Assembly: GCF_029277445.1 (NCBI RefSeq)
Contig: NZ_CP119566.1
Coordinates: 1,147,001 to 1,211,000 of the forward strand
Direction: 5' to 3'
Origin: Pararhizobium qamdonense
GTDB lineage: Bacteria; Pseudomonadota; Alphaproteobacteria; Rhizobiales; Rhizobiaceae
Length of the DNA: 64,000 nt
In this document: positions 21,183-31,134 of the stretch, one piece after another
How positions within the stretch are numbered: the first letter of the stretch is position 1
Layout: each line of letters starts with the position of its first letter
Translations under genes and position numbers: made by a program
Notes under the pieces: generated by a model
The model's input: the letters and a program-made list of their open reading frames with translations, nothing else
Told to the model about the DNA's origin: nothing
The model's database searches: none

Positions 21183-23597
21183 CTATCCGAGATAGGTTTG
21201 CGCGAGGATGTCGGAGAAGCGGCCGAGCTCCTGTTCCAGATTGTTATAGACCTCGGCGGTCATCGCCTCGGGTGTCATGACGGCGAGACCAGCGTGGAGC
21301 TTCATGGCTTCGCGGTAGAACGGCGACATCTGGCCGTTGACGAAGGCATTCGGCAATTGCTCGACTTCCGTCTTGATCTCGTTCAGCTGGTAGAGGATCG
21401 AGCGCGGGTTGAGCGGGTCGAGCACCAAGAGGTCGGTGACGGTCAGGGCTGCGGTGTTCACATTGTAGCGGCGGCGATGGGTCATGACGCTGTCGCCGAT
21501 TTCGAGCAGCATGTCATAGGCGCCATCGGGCGCGTCCTCGCCGGACATGTGGCCGAGCAGCCGGGTCATGTGCAGGCCGCGTTCGAGATAGCGGCCGATC
21601 GACAGGAAGCGCCAGCCGGTGAAGCGGTACATGTTTTCGTGCACCAGACCGGCAAAGCCCGCCAGCTTGCGCAACAGGATGGTCATTGCATGGGTGGCGT
21701 CGTCGCCGGCCTGAACCGTGGACTGGAACTTGCGGGCGGTCTTGGCGAGATCGTTGAGCGCCAGCCAGCCATCGGCGGAGAAGCGGTCGCGGATATTGCT
21801 GGCGGAAAAAAGTGCGCTGTTGAGATTGGCCATCAGGCTGTCGGGTACCGGCTGCTTGGTGTCGATATCCAGCCCGGCCAGATAGTCGGTAATATCCTTC
21901 AACAGCGGCATTTCGGTATCGGCTGTTTCGGCAAAGCGCCCGTGCCAGGCGCGCAGGATGCGCAGAGCCCCTTCGGCGCGCTCGATATAACGGCCGAGCC
22001 AGAACAGGTTGTCGGCCGCCCGGCTCGGCAGGCTGCCGGGCATGATGCGGATGAAGCTTTCCTCGGCCGGCAGCAGCGTCATCTGTTCGACGGGCTTCTG
22101 GCTGACGATCCAGACATCGGCCGCCGAACCGCCCGCCTGCATGGCGATCGCGGCGGCATCGGCGCCGGAGCCGATGCGGGCAAAACCGCCCGGCATGACC
22201 TGCCAGCCATCACGGGTGCGCGCCACATAAACGCGCAGGCTCATCGGCCGCGGCGTCAGCTTGCCGTTGATCCAGGCGGGCGTGGTGGACAGGGTGACCA
22301 CTTCCTGCCCGACGAGTTTCGGGCCATCCGTCTGCAGCCATTCCGCAACGGATGTCTTTGCGGTATCGCGCAGCGACGAGCCGAGAACGGACTGGCCGTT
22401 ATCATCGAAGAACGGCCGGGTGGAATAAGCAGGGCCGATGACCATTTTTTCGATATTACCAGCCACCTGATCGCGTTCCGGCTGTTGGCCGCACCACCAG
22501 GTGGCGATGCTGGGCAGGACGGGGTCTTGCCCAAGCAGACGGCGGCAGATTGTCGGCATGAAGGCGAGGAAGGCGCGGGTCTCCAGAATGCCCGAGCCGA
22601 GCGAATTCACGATCGAGACCGAGCCCGACCGCAGCGCCTCGACGATCCCGGGCGTGCCGATATGCGAACTCTGTTTCAATTCCAGCGGATCGGCAAAGGC
22701 GGCATCCAGGCGGCGCCACAGCACGCCAACGGGTTTCAAACCGGCCACGGTGCGCACCATCACGCGGCCGTCGATCACGGTCAGGTCTTCGCCCTCAAGC
22801 AGCATGAAGCCGAGATAGCGGGCGATATAGGCGTGCTCGAAATAGGTTTCGTTGGCAACACCCGGTGTCAGAACGGCGATGCGGTCGTCCGGATGTTTCT
22901 TGCGCGATTGCAGTTCGTCGCGGAAGGCGCCGAAGAAGCCGGCGAGGCGATGGACATGGGTTTCGGCATAGAGATCGGAAAAGGCGCGGGTGGTGGCGAC
23001 GCGATTTTCCAGAGCAAACCCTGCACCCGACGGCGCCTCGGTGCGGTCCGACAGCACCCACCAGTTGCCGTCCGGGCCACGGCCGATCTCGAAGGAACAG
23101 AAATGCAGGAAATGCCCGTCGGCCGGAAGAACGCCGACCATCGGGCGCAGGAATTCTGGATTGGACGCCACCAGCGACGGCGGCAGGAAGCCTTCGGCAA
23201 CAAGCCGGTTCGGGCCATAGATATCGGCAGCGATCCGTTCCAGGAGTTCGGCGCGCTGCACGAGCCCTTTCGAGACCGCCTGCCATTCGGTGTCGTCGAT
23301 CAGGACGGGGACGTGGGAGAGCGGCCAGTTGCGTTCCGAATTTTCCTTGGTGCCATAGGCCCGGTAGAACACGCCGGCATCGCGCAGATAACGGTCGGCG
23401 CGGGCGAAGCGATTGGCAAGCTCGGTCTCGTCCATACGGCCGATGGAGGCTAGAAAATGCTGCCAGACCGGCCGGACATTACCCTGCGTGTCGAGCATTT
23501 CATCGGCAATGCCGGGCAGCGCACGATAGCCGAAGACCGGATCGTTGCCGATCCGGTCTTCGCGCCGTGTCGCTTGGGCCGTCTGCTTCTTTGACAT
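21183..23597 (-). CDS. Circularly permuted ATP-grasp / alpha-E fusion protein
   Basis: Protein of 804 residues fusing two families that are separate genes in many bacteria. The N-terminal part (about 80-470) is a circularly permuted ATP-grasp domain (formerly DUF404/DUF407), with DIYGPNRLVAEGFLPPSLV, GVLPADGHFLHFCSFEIGRG and RPFFDDNGQSVLGSSL. The C-terminal part (about 490-804, from AADNLFWLGRYIERAEGALR) is an alpha-helical alpha-E (DUF403) domain. ATP-grasp enzymes join carboxylates to amines via acyl phosphates, so a peptide-ligase role is inferred from family. The ATG follows the upstream stop by 7 bases. Confidence 0.9.
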   Translation of the reverse strand: MSKKQTAQATRREDRIGNDPVFGYRALPGIADEMLDTQGNVRPVWQHFLASIGRMDETELANRFARADRYLRDAGVFYRAYGTKENSERNWPLSHVPVLIDDTEWQAVSKGLVQRAELLERIAADIYGPNRLVAEGFLPPSLVASNPEFLRPMVGVLPADGHFLHFCSFEIGRGPDGNWWVLSDRTEAPSGAGFALENRVATTRAFSDLYAETHVHRLAGFFGAFRDELQSRKKHPDDRIAVLTPGVANETYFEHAYIARYLGFMLLEGEDLTVIDGRVMVRTVAGLKPVGVLWRRLDAAFADPLELKQSSHIGTPGIVEALRSGSVSIVNSLGSGILETRAFLAFMPTICRRLLGQDPVLPSIATWWCGQQPERDQVAGNIEKMVIGPAYSTRPFFDDNGQSVLGSSLRDTAKTSVAEWLQTDGPKLVGQEVVTLSTTPAWINGKLTPRPMSLRVYVARTRDGWQVMPGGFARIGSGADAAAIAMQAGGSAADVWIVSQKPVEQMTLLPAEESFIRIMPGSLPSRAADNLFWLGRYIERAEGALRILRAWHGRFAETADTEMPLLKDITDYLAGLDIDTKQPVPDSLMANLNSALFSASNIRDRFSADGWLALNDLAKTARKFQSTVQAGDDATHAMTILLRKLAGFAGLVHENMYRFTGWRFLSIGRYLERGLHMTRLLGHMSGEDAPDGAYDMLLEIGDSVMTHRRRYNVNTAALTVTDLLVLDPLNPRSILYQLNEIKTEVEQLPNAFVNGQMSPFYREAMKLHAGLAVMTPEAMTAEVYNNLEQELGRFSDILAQTYLG

Positions 23598-23604
23598 CAA
23601 AGTC

Positions 23605-26600
23605 CTACATGCCTGCCGGACGCCGCAAATCGAGCGTCAGGGGAAATTCTGCCGATGGGGCTTCCGGCTGAAGTGCATAGGCGCCGGCCGTGTGCCCCCA
23701 CGGTTCGAAACGGGCGAGCCTTCGTGCTTCCGCTTCATTGCCGTTCACCGGAAAAGTGTCGTAACTGCGCCCGCCCGGATGGGCAACATGATAGATGCAG
23801 CCGCCGATCGAACGCTTCGACCATGTATCATAAATATCGAATGTAAGCGGCGTGTTAACCGGCAAATTGGGGTGCAAACCCGACGAGGGCTGCCAGGCCT
23901 TGTAGCGGACGCCCGCAACCGCAACGCCATTGAAGCCGGTCTTGGTCAGTGGCAGTGCCCGGCCGTTGCAGGCCACGGTGTAGCGTTCGGGATTGGCGGT
24001 TTCGAGCTTGACCTGCAGCCGTTCGACCGAGCTGTCGACATAGCGCACGGTGCCCCCGGGCGCGCCTTCCTCGCCCATCACATGCCAGGGCTCCAGCGCC
24101 TGGCGCAGCTCAAGCTTGGCGCCCTCGTATTCGACCTCGCCGCAGAAGGGGAAGCGGAATTCGAGCTGCGCTTCGAACCATTCCGGCCGGATATTGAAGC
24201 CGTTGGCGCGCAAGTCGTTCAGCACGTCGAGGAAATCCTGCCAGACATAATGCGGCAGCATGAAACGGTCATGCAGGGTCGTGCCCCAGCGCACCAGCTT
24301 GCCTTCGGCCGGGTTTTGCCAGTAGCGGGCGATCAGCGCCCGCACCATCAGCTGCTGGGCAAGGCTCATGCGCGCATTCGGCGGCATTTCGAAGCCGCGG
24401 AATTCGACGAGGCCGAGACGGCCGGTCGGGCCGTCCGGAGAGAACAGCTTGTCGATGCAGATTTCCGAGCGGTGCGTGTTGCCGGTGACATCGGTCAAAA
24501 GATTGCGGAACAGACGGTCGACCATCCAGGGCAAAGGTTGCTGCGCCATGCCGGGCAAGGGCACCTGCGCCATGGCGATTTCCAGCTCGTACAGCGTGTC
24601 GTGCCGGGCCTCATCGACGCGCGGCGCCTGGCTGGTCGGGCCGATGAACATGCCGGAAAACAGGTAGGACATCGATGGATGGCGCTGCCAGTGCAGGATC
24701 AGGCTTTTCAGCAAATCCGGCCGGCGCAGGAAGGGGCTGTTGTTGGGATTGTTGCCGCCGACAACGACATGGTTGCCGCCGCCGGTGCCGGTGTGGCGGC
24801 CGTCGATCATGAACTTGTCGGCGCCCAGGCGGGTGAGACGGGCCTCCTCGTAGATCGCCGTGGTGATGGCGACGCAATCGGCCCAGTTGGAGGCCGGATG
24901 GATGTTGACCTCGATGACGCCGGGGTCGGGTGCGACGCGCATGACGTTGATGCGCTCGTCCTGCGGCGGCGAATAGCCCTCGATATGGATAGGCAGACCG
25001 AGATCGGCTGCGGCTTTTTCGGCTGCGGCGACCAGGTCGAGATAGTCCTCGATGCGCTCGACCGGCGGCATGAACACACAGAGGCGGCCATCGCGCGGCT
25101 CGACGCTCATGGCGGTGCGCACGGCGCCGCGAATATCGGCATTGGCCGCTTCCAGCACCTGCTCGACGCGCTTTTGCCGCGCTTCGGCTGCGGCCTTGCG
25201 CGAGGCCTCGGCCAGCGCCCGTGCCGGTGCGCCGTAATCGGGCAGCGGATCGCGCGGGATCGAAGGATCGGCCTCGTGGATATAGGGATATTGCGACGGC
25301 GGCACATAGGGCAGGGTGCCGAGCGGCATGCGGAAGCCGATCGGCGAATCACCGGGGATCAGGAAGATCTTGCCGCGGCGGGTGCGCCATTTCTCGGAAA
25401 TCCATTTCTGTCCCTCCGCCTTGGAGTTCCAGGCCTGGACGGGCAGGATATAGCCGGTCGGGGTGGTGAGACCTCTGGCAAACACCTTGGCGATACGCGC
25501 CCGTTCTTCCGGGCTTTCAAGCTTGGAATTGTCGGGATCGACATTTTCCGGCAGGCTGCCTTCCTTGATGATCCATTCGGCCGGATCCTCGAAAGCGGGG
25601 ATGACCATTTCCTGTTCGATCTCAAGGGCTGCCGCGATGCCGGTGATCAGGGCTTCGGCTTCCTTGGCGGTGACATTGGTATCCTTGCCTTCGGCGGCGA
25701 TCAGGTCCGGGTCATGCCAGATCGGCTTGCCGTCCTTGCGCCAATAAAGCGAGAAGGTCCAGCGCGGCAGGCTTTCGCCGGGATACCACTTGCCCTGGCC
25801 GTAATGCAGGAAGCCGCCGGGGGCGAAGCGTTCGCGCAGGCGCCGGATCAGCTCGTCGGCCTTGTCGCGCTTGGTCGGGCCGACGGCGCCGGTGTTCCAT
25901 TCCTCCGATTCGAAATCGTCGATGGAAACGAAGGTCGGCTCGCCGCCCATGGTCAGGCGCACATCCGCGCCGTTCAGCACCGTGTCAACGTGTTCGCCGA
26001 GCGCATTCAGCGCCTGCCAGCTTTCCTCGGAAAACGGCTTGGTGATGCGCGGATGCTCCGCCACGCGGCTGACGGTCATGGCGAAGTCGAACGTGGTGTT
26101 GGCATCGCCGTAAAGGCCGCCGGAGATGGGCGCGGCATTGCGGTAATGGGGGGTGGCCGCCAGCGGGATATGGCTTTCGCCGGTCAGCAGGCCAGAGGTC
26201 GGATCAAGCCCGACCCAGCCGGCGCCGGGGATATAGACTTCGCACCAGGCATGCAGATCGGTGAAATCGACCTCGGTACCCGAGGGGCCGTCGAGCGCTT
26301 TCAGATCGGGTGCGAGCTGGATCAGGTAACCGGAGACGAAGCGGGCGGCGAGCCCGAGATTGCGCAGGATCTGTACCAGCAGCCAGCTGGAATCGCGGCA
26401 GGAGCCAAGCGCCAGCTGCAGCGTCTCTTCCGGCGTCTGGACGCCGGGTTCCATGCGGATGATGTAGTTGACCTTCTGCTGCAGGCGGGCATTGAGGCCG
26501 ACGATGAAATCGATCGTGCGGGTGGGGGTCAGATCGATGCCGTTGATATAGGCTTCCAGCGCCGGGCTCATCGGCTCCGGCTGCATGTAGATCTTCAGGT

Positions 26601-26937
26601 CGTCGCGGATATCTTCAGGGTAGGAGAAGGGAAAAGTCTCCGCGTCTTCCTCGATGAAGAAGTCGAAGGGATTGTAGACGGTCATATCGGCGACGAGATC
26701 GACTTCGATCTTGAACTCGGTAACCGGGTCGGGAAAGACGTAGCGCGAGAGGTAGTTGCCGTAGGGGTCCTGCTGCAGCGTGACGAAGTGATTTTCCGGC
26801 GTGACTTTCAAAGAGTGGCTGATCACCTTGGTCTTGGAATGGGCCGCCGGCTTTAACCGGATGATCTGGGGACCGAGCCGTACGGGCTTGTCATACTTGT
26901 AATGCGTCAGGTGATATATGCTTGCTTTGATCGCCAT
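23605..26937 (-). CDS. Transglutaminase-like protein with DUF2126
   Basis: Large protein of 1110 residues, first in the predicted minus-strand set. The N-terminal 290 residues form a transglutaminase-like unit: the N-terminal region [16 protein letters not shown], catalytic Cys in [17 protein letters not shown], His in [17 protein letters not shown] and Asp in GLDPTSGLL. The remaining 800 residues are the DUF2126 region, with strongly conserved-looking stretches such as [17 protein letters not shown] and [14 protein letters not shown]. Function is experimentally unclear. The ATP-grasp/alpha-E gene follows after 7 bases and a second transglutaminase after that. Confidence 0.9.
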   Translation of the reverse strand: MAIKASIYHLTHYKYDKPVRLGPQIIRLKPAAHSKTKVISHSLKVTPENHFVTLQQDPYGNYLSRYVFPDPVTEFKIEVDLVADMTVYNPFDFFIEEDAETFPFSYPEDIRDDLKIYMQPEPMSPALEAYINGIDLTPTRTIDFIVGLNARLQQKVNYIIRMEPGVQTPEETLQLALGSCRDSSWLLVQILRNLGLAARFVSGYLIQLAPDLKALDGPSGTEVDFTDLHAWCEVYIPGAGWVGLDPTSGLLTGESHIPLAATPHYRNAAPISGGLYGDANTTFDFAMTVSRVAEHPRITKPFSEESWQALNALGEHVDTVLNGADVRLTMGGEPTFVSIDDFESEEWNTGAVGPTKRDKADELIRRLRERFAPGGFLHYGQGKWYPGESLPRWTFSLYWRKDGKPIWHDPDLIAAEGKDTNVTAKEAEALITGIAAALEIEQEMVIPAFEDPAEWIIKEGSLPENVDPDNSKLESPEERARIAKVFARGLTTPTGYILPVQAWNSKAEGQKWISEKWRTRRGKIFLIPGDSPIGFRMPLGTLPYVPPSQYPYIHEADPSIPRDPLPDYGAPARALAEASRKAAAEARQKRVEQVLEAANADIRGAVRTAMSVEPRDGRLCVFMPPVERIEDYLDLVAAAEKAAADLGLPIHIEGYSPPQDERINVMRVAPDPGVIEVNIHPASNWADCVAITTAIYEEARLTRLGADKFMIDGRHTGTGGGNHVVVGGNNPNNSPFLRRPDLLKSLILHWQRHPSMSYLFSGMFIGPTSQAPRVDEARHDTLYELEIAMAQVPLPGMAQQPLPWMVDRLFRNLLTDVTGNTHRSEICIDKLFSPDGPTGRLGLVEFRGFEMPPNARMSLAQQLMVRALIARYWQNPAEGKLVRWGTTLHDRFMLPHYVWQDFLDVLNDLRANGFNIRPEWFEAQLEFRFPFCGEVEYEGAKLELRQALEPWHVMGEEGAPGGTVRYVDSSVERLQVKLETANPERYTVACNGRALPLTKTGFNGVAVAGVRYKAWQPSSGLHPNLPVNTPLTFDIYDTWSKRSIGGCIYHVAHPGGRSYDTFPVNGNEAEARRLARFEPWGHTAGAYALQPEAPSAEFPLTLDLRRPAGM

Positions 26938-27077
26938 GCGAATTTTTATCCCCTTGATGGCGTGTCTCTGCCGCCATTGAGGGGATTTTGTGCAATGCGA
27001 AGAGAGATTGCAAGGCGCAATTCCCGGCGGGAAGATTCATTTCCCCGCAGGAAGAGCAGCGCATGGCTCAGTTGGGC

Positions 27078-28418
27078 CTATTCCTGCGGTTCGATGTTCT
27101 GGTTGAGGCGGAACAGATTGGCCGGATCGAGGCGTGCCTTGAGGCGGGCAAGGCGCTGGTATTTCTCATGCCCATAGGCATCGCGGGCGATGTGCGAGCC
27201 GGTGTCGCCCTGCTCGTTGACATAATTTCCAGGGATCGAGCCATCGGACAGTAGACGGCCGTTCCTGCGGCCCCATTCGATACATCCGTCATCGCCGGTG
27301 CTGTCGTCCCAGATGGGTTCGCACAGCCAGTAAAAGCCGGCGTTGCGCCCGGTATAGGCGGTTGCCTCGTCCGCCACGTCCCCGATCGCGCCACCCAGCT
27401 GAAGGACGTAGATTTCGCAATCCGGCGCCGGCGCATGCGCGATCGCATCGATGATGTGGCCGATGGCCTGATCGCTGATTTCGGACCAGAAACCGCCTTT
27501 GGCATAATAACGGCGCGACCAGGCATAGGCTGCGTCGTTGCGGCTTTGCAGCGTGAGATAAGACAGGTTTTCCAGGCCGCCACCGGCACCGTGAGCCAAG
27601 GTCCCGAACGGTAACAATGTTGCTGGCGCGTGTGCGCTATCACCGAACCAAACAGCCGTGACGGCGATCCCCGATTGCGATGCGGTGAAAGACACGGTCA
27701 GATCCCTGGATTGTTGCCGCAGCAGATCGCGCAACACAGGGAGGACCTGGCGGGCACTGCTGAACGGGTAGTTCCATTGGCCAGCGACAATGCCGTCGAA
27801 CGGATGCAGCTGGAACCGGAAGCGGGTGACGACGCCGAAATTTCCGCCTCCGCCGCGAATGGCCCAGAAGAGTTCCGGGTTCCAGGTTGGGCTGGTCCAG
27901 GTGATATCGCCGCTGGCGAGCACGATTTCGGCACCCAGCAGGCTGTCGATCGTCAGGCCATATTTGCGGCTTGCCCAGCCCATGCCGCCGCCCAGCGTCA
28001 GTCCGGCAATGCCGGTGTGAGAAATTACGCCTGCTGGCACGATGTAACCCCGTGGCACCGTTGCGCGATCGAGATCGCCGAGCAAAGCGCCGCCGCCGAC
28101 ATCGACGGTCTGGGCCTGGTTGTCGATAACGATGGGACGGATCAGGGAGAGGTCGAGCACCAGCCCGTCATTGCAGGTGGAGAGACCAGGCAGGCTATGG
28201 CCGCCGCCGCGCACGGCAAGTAAGGCTCCGGAGGCCGCCGCCGCCCGCACGGCTTTTTGAACATCCTCGACATCCTGAGGGCGCACGATCGCGCGCGGCA
28301 GGCGGTCGGCGATGCCGTTCCAGACATGGCGGTAGCGATCATAGTCCGGATCACCGGCAGTGATCACCGGACAGTGAAGTTCTGCAGCGCTCAGTGCTTC
28401 CAGCAGCGAATTGGACAT
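27078..28418 (-). CDS. FAD-binding oxidoreductase with BBE domain
   Basis: Flavoprotein of 446 residues of the vanillyl-alcohol-oxidase / berberine-bridge-enzyme class. A PCMH-type FAD domain (about 35-215) contains VRGGGHSLPG, whose His74 is the expected 8-alpha FAD attachment site. The second, cysteinyl attachment site of bicovalent members seems absent: the matching place reads RKYGLTIDSLLG with no Cys. The C-terminal YQRLARLKARLDPANLFRLNQNI is the BBE motif. The ATG at 28418 follows GCAAGGACC; an earlier in-frame start lacks this. It ends the five-gene minus-strand group that begins with the DUF899 gene. Confidence 0.88.
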   Translation of the reverse strand: MSNSLLEALSAAELHCPVITAGDPDYDRYRHVWNGIADRLPRAIVRPQDVEDVQKAVRAAAASGALLAVRGGGHSLPGLSTCNDGLVLDLSLIRPIVIDNQAQTVDVGGGALLGDLDRATVPRGYIVPAGVISHTGIAGLTLGGGMGWASRKYGLTIDSLLGAEIVLASGDITWTSPTWNPELFWAIRGGGGNFGVVTRFRFQLHPFDGIVAGQWNYPFSSARQVLPVLRDLLRQQSRDLTVSFTASQSGIAVTAVWFGDSAHAPATLLPFGTLAHGAGGGLENLSYLTLQSRNDAAYAWSRRYYAKGGFWSEISDQAIGHIIDAIAHAPAPDCEIYVLQLGGAIGDVADEATAYTGRNAGFYWLCEPIWDDSTGDDGCIEWGRRNGRLLSDGSIPGNYVNEQGDTGSHIARDAYGHEKYQRLARLKARLDPANLFRLNQNIEPQE

Positions 28419-28532
28419 GGTCCTTGCCCTCGACTGGGCGATATCTACCATATTTTAGGAGTTGCAGAAATAACCCGTTTGCAGGTGATGCTGGTGTCCA
28501 TCTTGGGCAAAGCACCGGGAATGCCCTGCCGG

Positions 28533-28919
28533 TTACCTGATGTCTGCCGCAATCTCCCAGACATGGCCGGAAGGATCGGCGAAGGCTGCGGTGCGGCGGC
28601 CCCAGGGACGGTCGATCGGGCCGTTGAGCAACGTGATCCCGAGGCGGCTGAGTTCGGCGCAGACGGCGTCGGTGTCATCAACCTTGATCGTCAACAGCAT
28701 ACGCGAGCCGGAGGATGATGCAGCCACAGGCAAAGGTGTCACCAGCTCCGGTGCTTCGCTCGATACCAGCAAATTGACCAGCAGGCCGGAGAAATTCAGC
28801 ACGGCGGAGACGTCGTCTTCAAATAGGACCTTGGGAGTAAACGCCCGCTGATAAAATGACTTGGCTTCATCGATATCATCGACGAACAGGGTGATGACCT
28901 CGATTGCGTCCAGCGTCAT
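28533..28919 (-). CDS. VOC family (glyoxalase/bleomycin-resistance-like) protein
   Basis: Single VOC-fold protein of 128 residues with two beta-alpha-beta-beta-beta halves: AIEVITLFVDDIDEAKSFYQ at the N-terminus and TIKVDDTDAVCAELSRLGI then FADPSGHVWEIAADI at the C-terminus. GGAGG lies 4 bases before the ATG. Members bind or convert small organic molecules using a divalent metal; no substrate is evident. It lies 63 bp after the tandem-VOC gene in the same orientation, probably in one operon downstream of the DUF899 gene. Confidence 0.88.
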   Translation of the reverse strand: MTLDAIEVITLFVDDIDEAKSFYQRAFTPKVLFEDDVSAVLNFSGLLVNLLVSSEAPELVTPLPVAASSSGSRMLLTIKVDDTDAVCAELSRLGITLLNGPIDRPWGRRTAAFADPSGHVWEIAADIR

Positions 28920-28982
28920 GGGACCTCCGGGAGTTCCTCACAAGATGGCACCGGCGTATTGCGCCGGTGCGTGCCGAATGGA

Positions 28983-29756
28983 TCAGCGTTTCATCGCCAC
29001 AAGATTGAAATAGGCGTCCTGCGGATCGACGCAATTGACCACCCAGGCGCCGCCGGGGACTTCCATCGGGCCATTGACGACCTTGCCGCCCTTGGCGTTG
29101 GAGCGGTCGATGGCTGCATCGAGAGCATCGACGTTGAAGTAGAACCCCCAATAGGGTGGTGCCGGGATGGCGGCCAGCTTGTTCATCATGCCGCCGATCT
29201 GGGCGCCGTCATGGGAAAAGAGCTGGTAGATGCCCATGTCGCCCATATCGAGGCCCTCATCCTTCTGCCAGCCGAACATTTCCTGATAGAAGGGAAGCTC
29301 GACGGCAATATCGCCGGCCATCAGCTCATGCCAGCCGATGCTGCCGGGGTCCATCTGCTTGATATCCGGCATTTCGCCGTCGCTCGTGCTGAACAGGGCA
29401 AAGACGGCACCATGCGGGTCGGCGACAACGGCGAAGCGGCCAACGCCTGGAATATCGTCCGGTCGCCGGTGCACGGTGCCGCCGAGCTTGACGAGCTTTT
29501 CCGCTGAAGCATCAACATCATCGACGCCGATATAGCCGAGCCAGGCCGGTGGAACGTTCATGTCCCGGGCGCTCTGCGGCAATGTCATCAGACCGGCAAC
29601 CCGCAAGCCGTTGGTCTTGAACAGCGTATAATCCGCATCGGGCATGCCGGAATCGGCCGAGGTCCAGCCGACCACGTCATCATAGAAGGTTTCGGCAGCC
29701 TTGGTATCGGTGGTCATCAGTTCGTACCAGACGAATGCGCCATGTCCTTTTTTCAT
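28983..29756 (-). CDS. Tandem VOC family protein
   Basis: Protein of 257 residues with two VOC modules. Module 1 covers about 1-120 (GAFVWYELMTTDTKAAETFY ... RFAVVADPHGAVFALF) and module 2 about 133-257 (IGWHELMAGDIAVELPFYQ ... WVVNCVDPQDAYFNLV). This layout is like the glyoxalase-type proteins annotated as hydroxylase or CFP-32 in actinobacteria. The ATG at 29756 follows GAGGAGGAGAATTACA, better than the in-frame start six codons upstream. The gene has same-strand neighbours on both sides within about 65 bp. Confidence 0.88.
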   Translation of the reverse strand: MKKGHGAFVWYELMTTDTKAAETFYDDVVGWTSADSGMPDADYTLFKTNGLRVAGLMTLPQSARDMNVPPAWLGYIGVDDVDASAEKLVKLGGTVHRRPDDIPGVGRFAVVADPHGAVFALFSTSDGEMPDIKQMDPGSIGWHELMAGDIAVELPFYQEMFGWQKDEGLDMGDMGIYQLFSHDGAQIGGMMNKLAAIPAPPYWGFYFNVDALDAAIDRSNAKGGKVVNGPMEVPGGAWVVNCVDPQDAYFNLVAMKR

Positions 29757-29807
29757 TGTAATTCTCCTCCTCATTTTGTGGCCGTCTGGCCGGGATCGCT
29801 GGATTGT

Positions 29808-30287
29808 TCAAATGCGGTTGTAGTCGCAGGACATGACGGATTTCCACGTGCCGTCGGCACGGCGGATGCGGGACGAGAAATTGCGGCTATCCGCGTCCCT
29901 GATGGTGATGATGTCCTGGTAGCGGGCGGTTTGGCCGGGATTGCCGAAATCGGGGCCTTCGCAGTCGAGCGTCAGCACCTTTCCGGTTTCATCGAGCTTG
30001 CCCTCGTAAATCCAGAGGTTTGTCATGACGGAACTGATGAACGATCCGACATAAAGTTTCCTTGCCGGATCGTAGCCAAGCGCCAGGATATTCGTTGCCG
30101 CGCTGCCGTCCGGCATCGTGCCGGTGGCCTCGGCAACGACCCAGGCGTCGCCCAGCAAGCGGGCGGTCTCCTCCCAGCTGGCGCCGCCATCCATCTCGCC
30201 GCTTTCCTGGGAAGGATTGAACGTCAGGCGCCATCGTCCCGTCAGTTGCTGGAGCCAGCGGTGTTCGTCCACAAGATCTGCCTTCAT
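29808..30287 (-). CDS. DUF1579 family protein
   Basis: Protein of 159 residues from an ATG that follows GGAGAAGACGCG; an upstream in-frame start would overlap the DUF899 gene. The N-terminal HRWLQQLTGRWRLTFNPSQ, central LLGDAWVVAEATGTMPDGS and LGYDPARKLYVGSFIS fit the DUF1579 pattern, a lipocalin-like beta barrel of unknown ligand. It is second in the DUF899-DUF1579-VOC-VOC-BBE run, with 43 bp to DUF899 and 51 bp to the tandem VOC gene. Confidence 0.82.
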   Translation of the reverse strand: MKADLVDEHRWLQQLTGRWRLTFNPSQESGEMDGGASWEETARLLGDAWVVAEATGTMPDGSAATNILALGYDPARKLYVGSFISSVMTNLWIYEGKLDETGKVLTLDCEGPDFGNPGQTARYQDIITIRDADSRNFSSRIRRADGTWKSVMSCDYNRI

Positions 30288-30330
30288 CGCGTCTTCTCCT
30301 CTCTTAAGGGCGATTTCCGGGTCAGTCAGG

Positions 30331-31062
30331 TCAGGCGCAGCAGGAATGCGGCTTTGCCTCTGCGTCATATTCGTCATGACGCTTCACGAAGCTCAGTGTC
30401 GATGTTTCGTTGCGGCCCTTGGGCGCCCGGTCGAGGATCATCAATGTCGTCAGGATCTCCTCGCCGCCGCGGGCATAGTCGGAATAGGTGTGGTAGATAT
30501 TGCCGGCCTCGTCGCGGATGAAGGCGCTCATGCCAGGCAGCTCGTCATTGGCGTCGTCGCCGGATGTTTCGCGGAAATTGTAAAAGACCTTGCCGCTTTC
30601 CAGCTCTTCCTTGGTGAAGGAGACGTGGTAGTCGAAATTGAAATCGCTGCCGAAGGACGAGACCCAGGGAAATTTCCAGCCCATTCGCTTCTTATAGGCT
30701 TCGATCTTGTCGAGCGGTGCGCGCGAGACGGTCACATAGGTGACGTCGTGATTGTTGAGATGGGCAAGCGTGCCATCGATATGGTCGGACAGGAAAGAAC
30801 AGCCGGGGCAGCCGGCCTCCCAGTCCGGGCCGAACATGAAATGATAGATCATCAGCTGGCTGCGGCCGTCGAACAGGTCGGCAAGTGTCTTTTGACCCTG
30901 CGGCGTCTCGAACAGATAGGCCTTGTCGACCTTGACCCAGGGCATGTTCTGCCGGGCGGCGCGGATCTTGTCGCGCAGCTTGGTTTCTTCCTTTTCGGTA
31001 ACGAGCAGGGCCCTGCGCGCTTCAAGCCATTCGTCTCTGGATACAACCGGATTGCTCAACAT
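30331..31062 (-). CDS. DUF899 family thioredoxin-like protein
   Basis: Protein of 243 residues. The central FGPDWEAGCPGCSFLSDHIDG with its CPGC pair, followed by VTYVTVSRAPLDKIEAYKKRMGW and VSSFGSDFNFDYHV, identifies the DUF899 family with a thioredoxin-like fold; the CxxC suggests redox activity. It starts behind GAGGAGGAATGAACG and is the first gene of the minus-strand group, divergent from a MarR regulator across 72 bp that contain a perfect 12-bp dyad. It is therefore probably repressed by that regulator. The actual reaction is unknown. Confidence 0.88.
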   Translation of the reverse strand: MLSNPVVSRDEWLEARRALLVTEKEETKLRDKIRAARQNMPWVKVDKAYLFETPQGQKTLADLFDGRSQLMIYHFMFGPDWEAGCPGCSFLSDHIDGTLAHLNNHDVTYVTVSRAPLDKIEAYKKRMGWKFPWVSSFGSDFNFDYHVSFTKEELESGKVFYNFRETSGDDANDELPGMSAFIRDEAGNIYHTYSDYARGGEEILTTLMILDRAPKGRNETSTLSFVKRHDEYDAEAKPHSCCA

Positions 31063-31099
31063 CGTTCATTCCTCCTCAGAAAATCGCGTTTCGTTCCGC

Positions 31100-31128
31100 T
31101 TGACTAAATAGGTTGATATCAACATTAT
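31100..31128 (+). promoter_or_regulatory. Candidate marR promoter with embedded operator dyad
   Basis: TTGACT (31100-31105) and CATTAT (31123-31128) are spaced by 17 bp and enclose GTTGATATCAAC (31112-31123), a perfect 12-bp palindrome. The -10 end lies 6 bases before the MarR ATG, and no ribosome-binding site is visible, so a leaderless mRNA is plausible. The dyad lies in the shared 72-bp region and could control both directions. Confidence 0.6.
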
Positions 31129-31134
31129 TAGCTC

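Noticed and set aside
21144..26856. Plus-strand open frames of 769 and 1103 codons opposite the ATP-grasp and DUF2126 genes
   Set aside because: The minus-strand proteins have clear catalytic motifs; the plus-strand frames do not, and simply mirror their codon bias.
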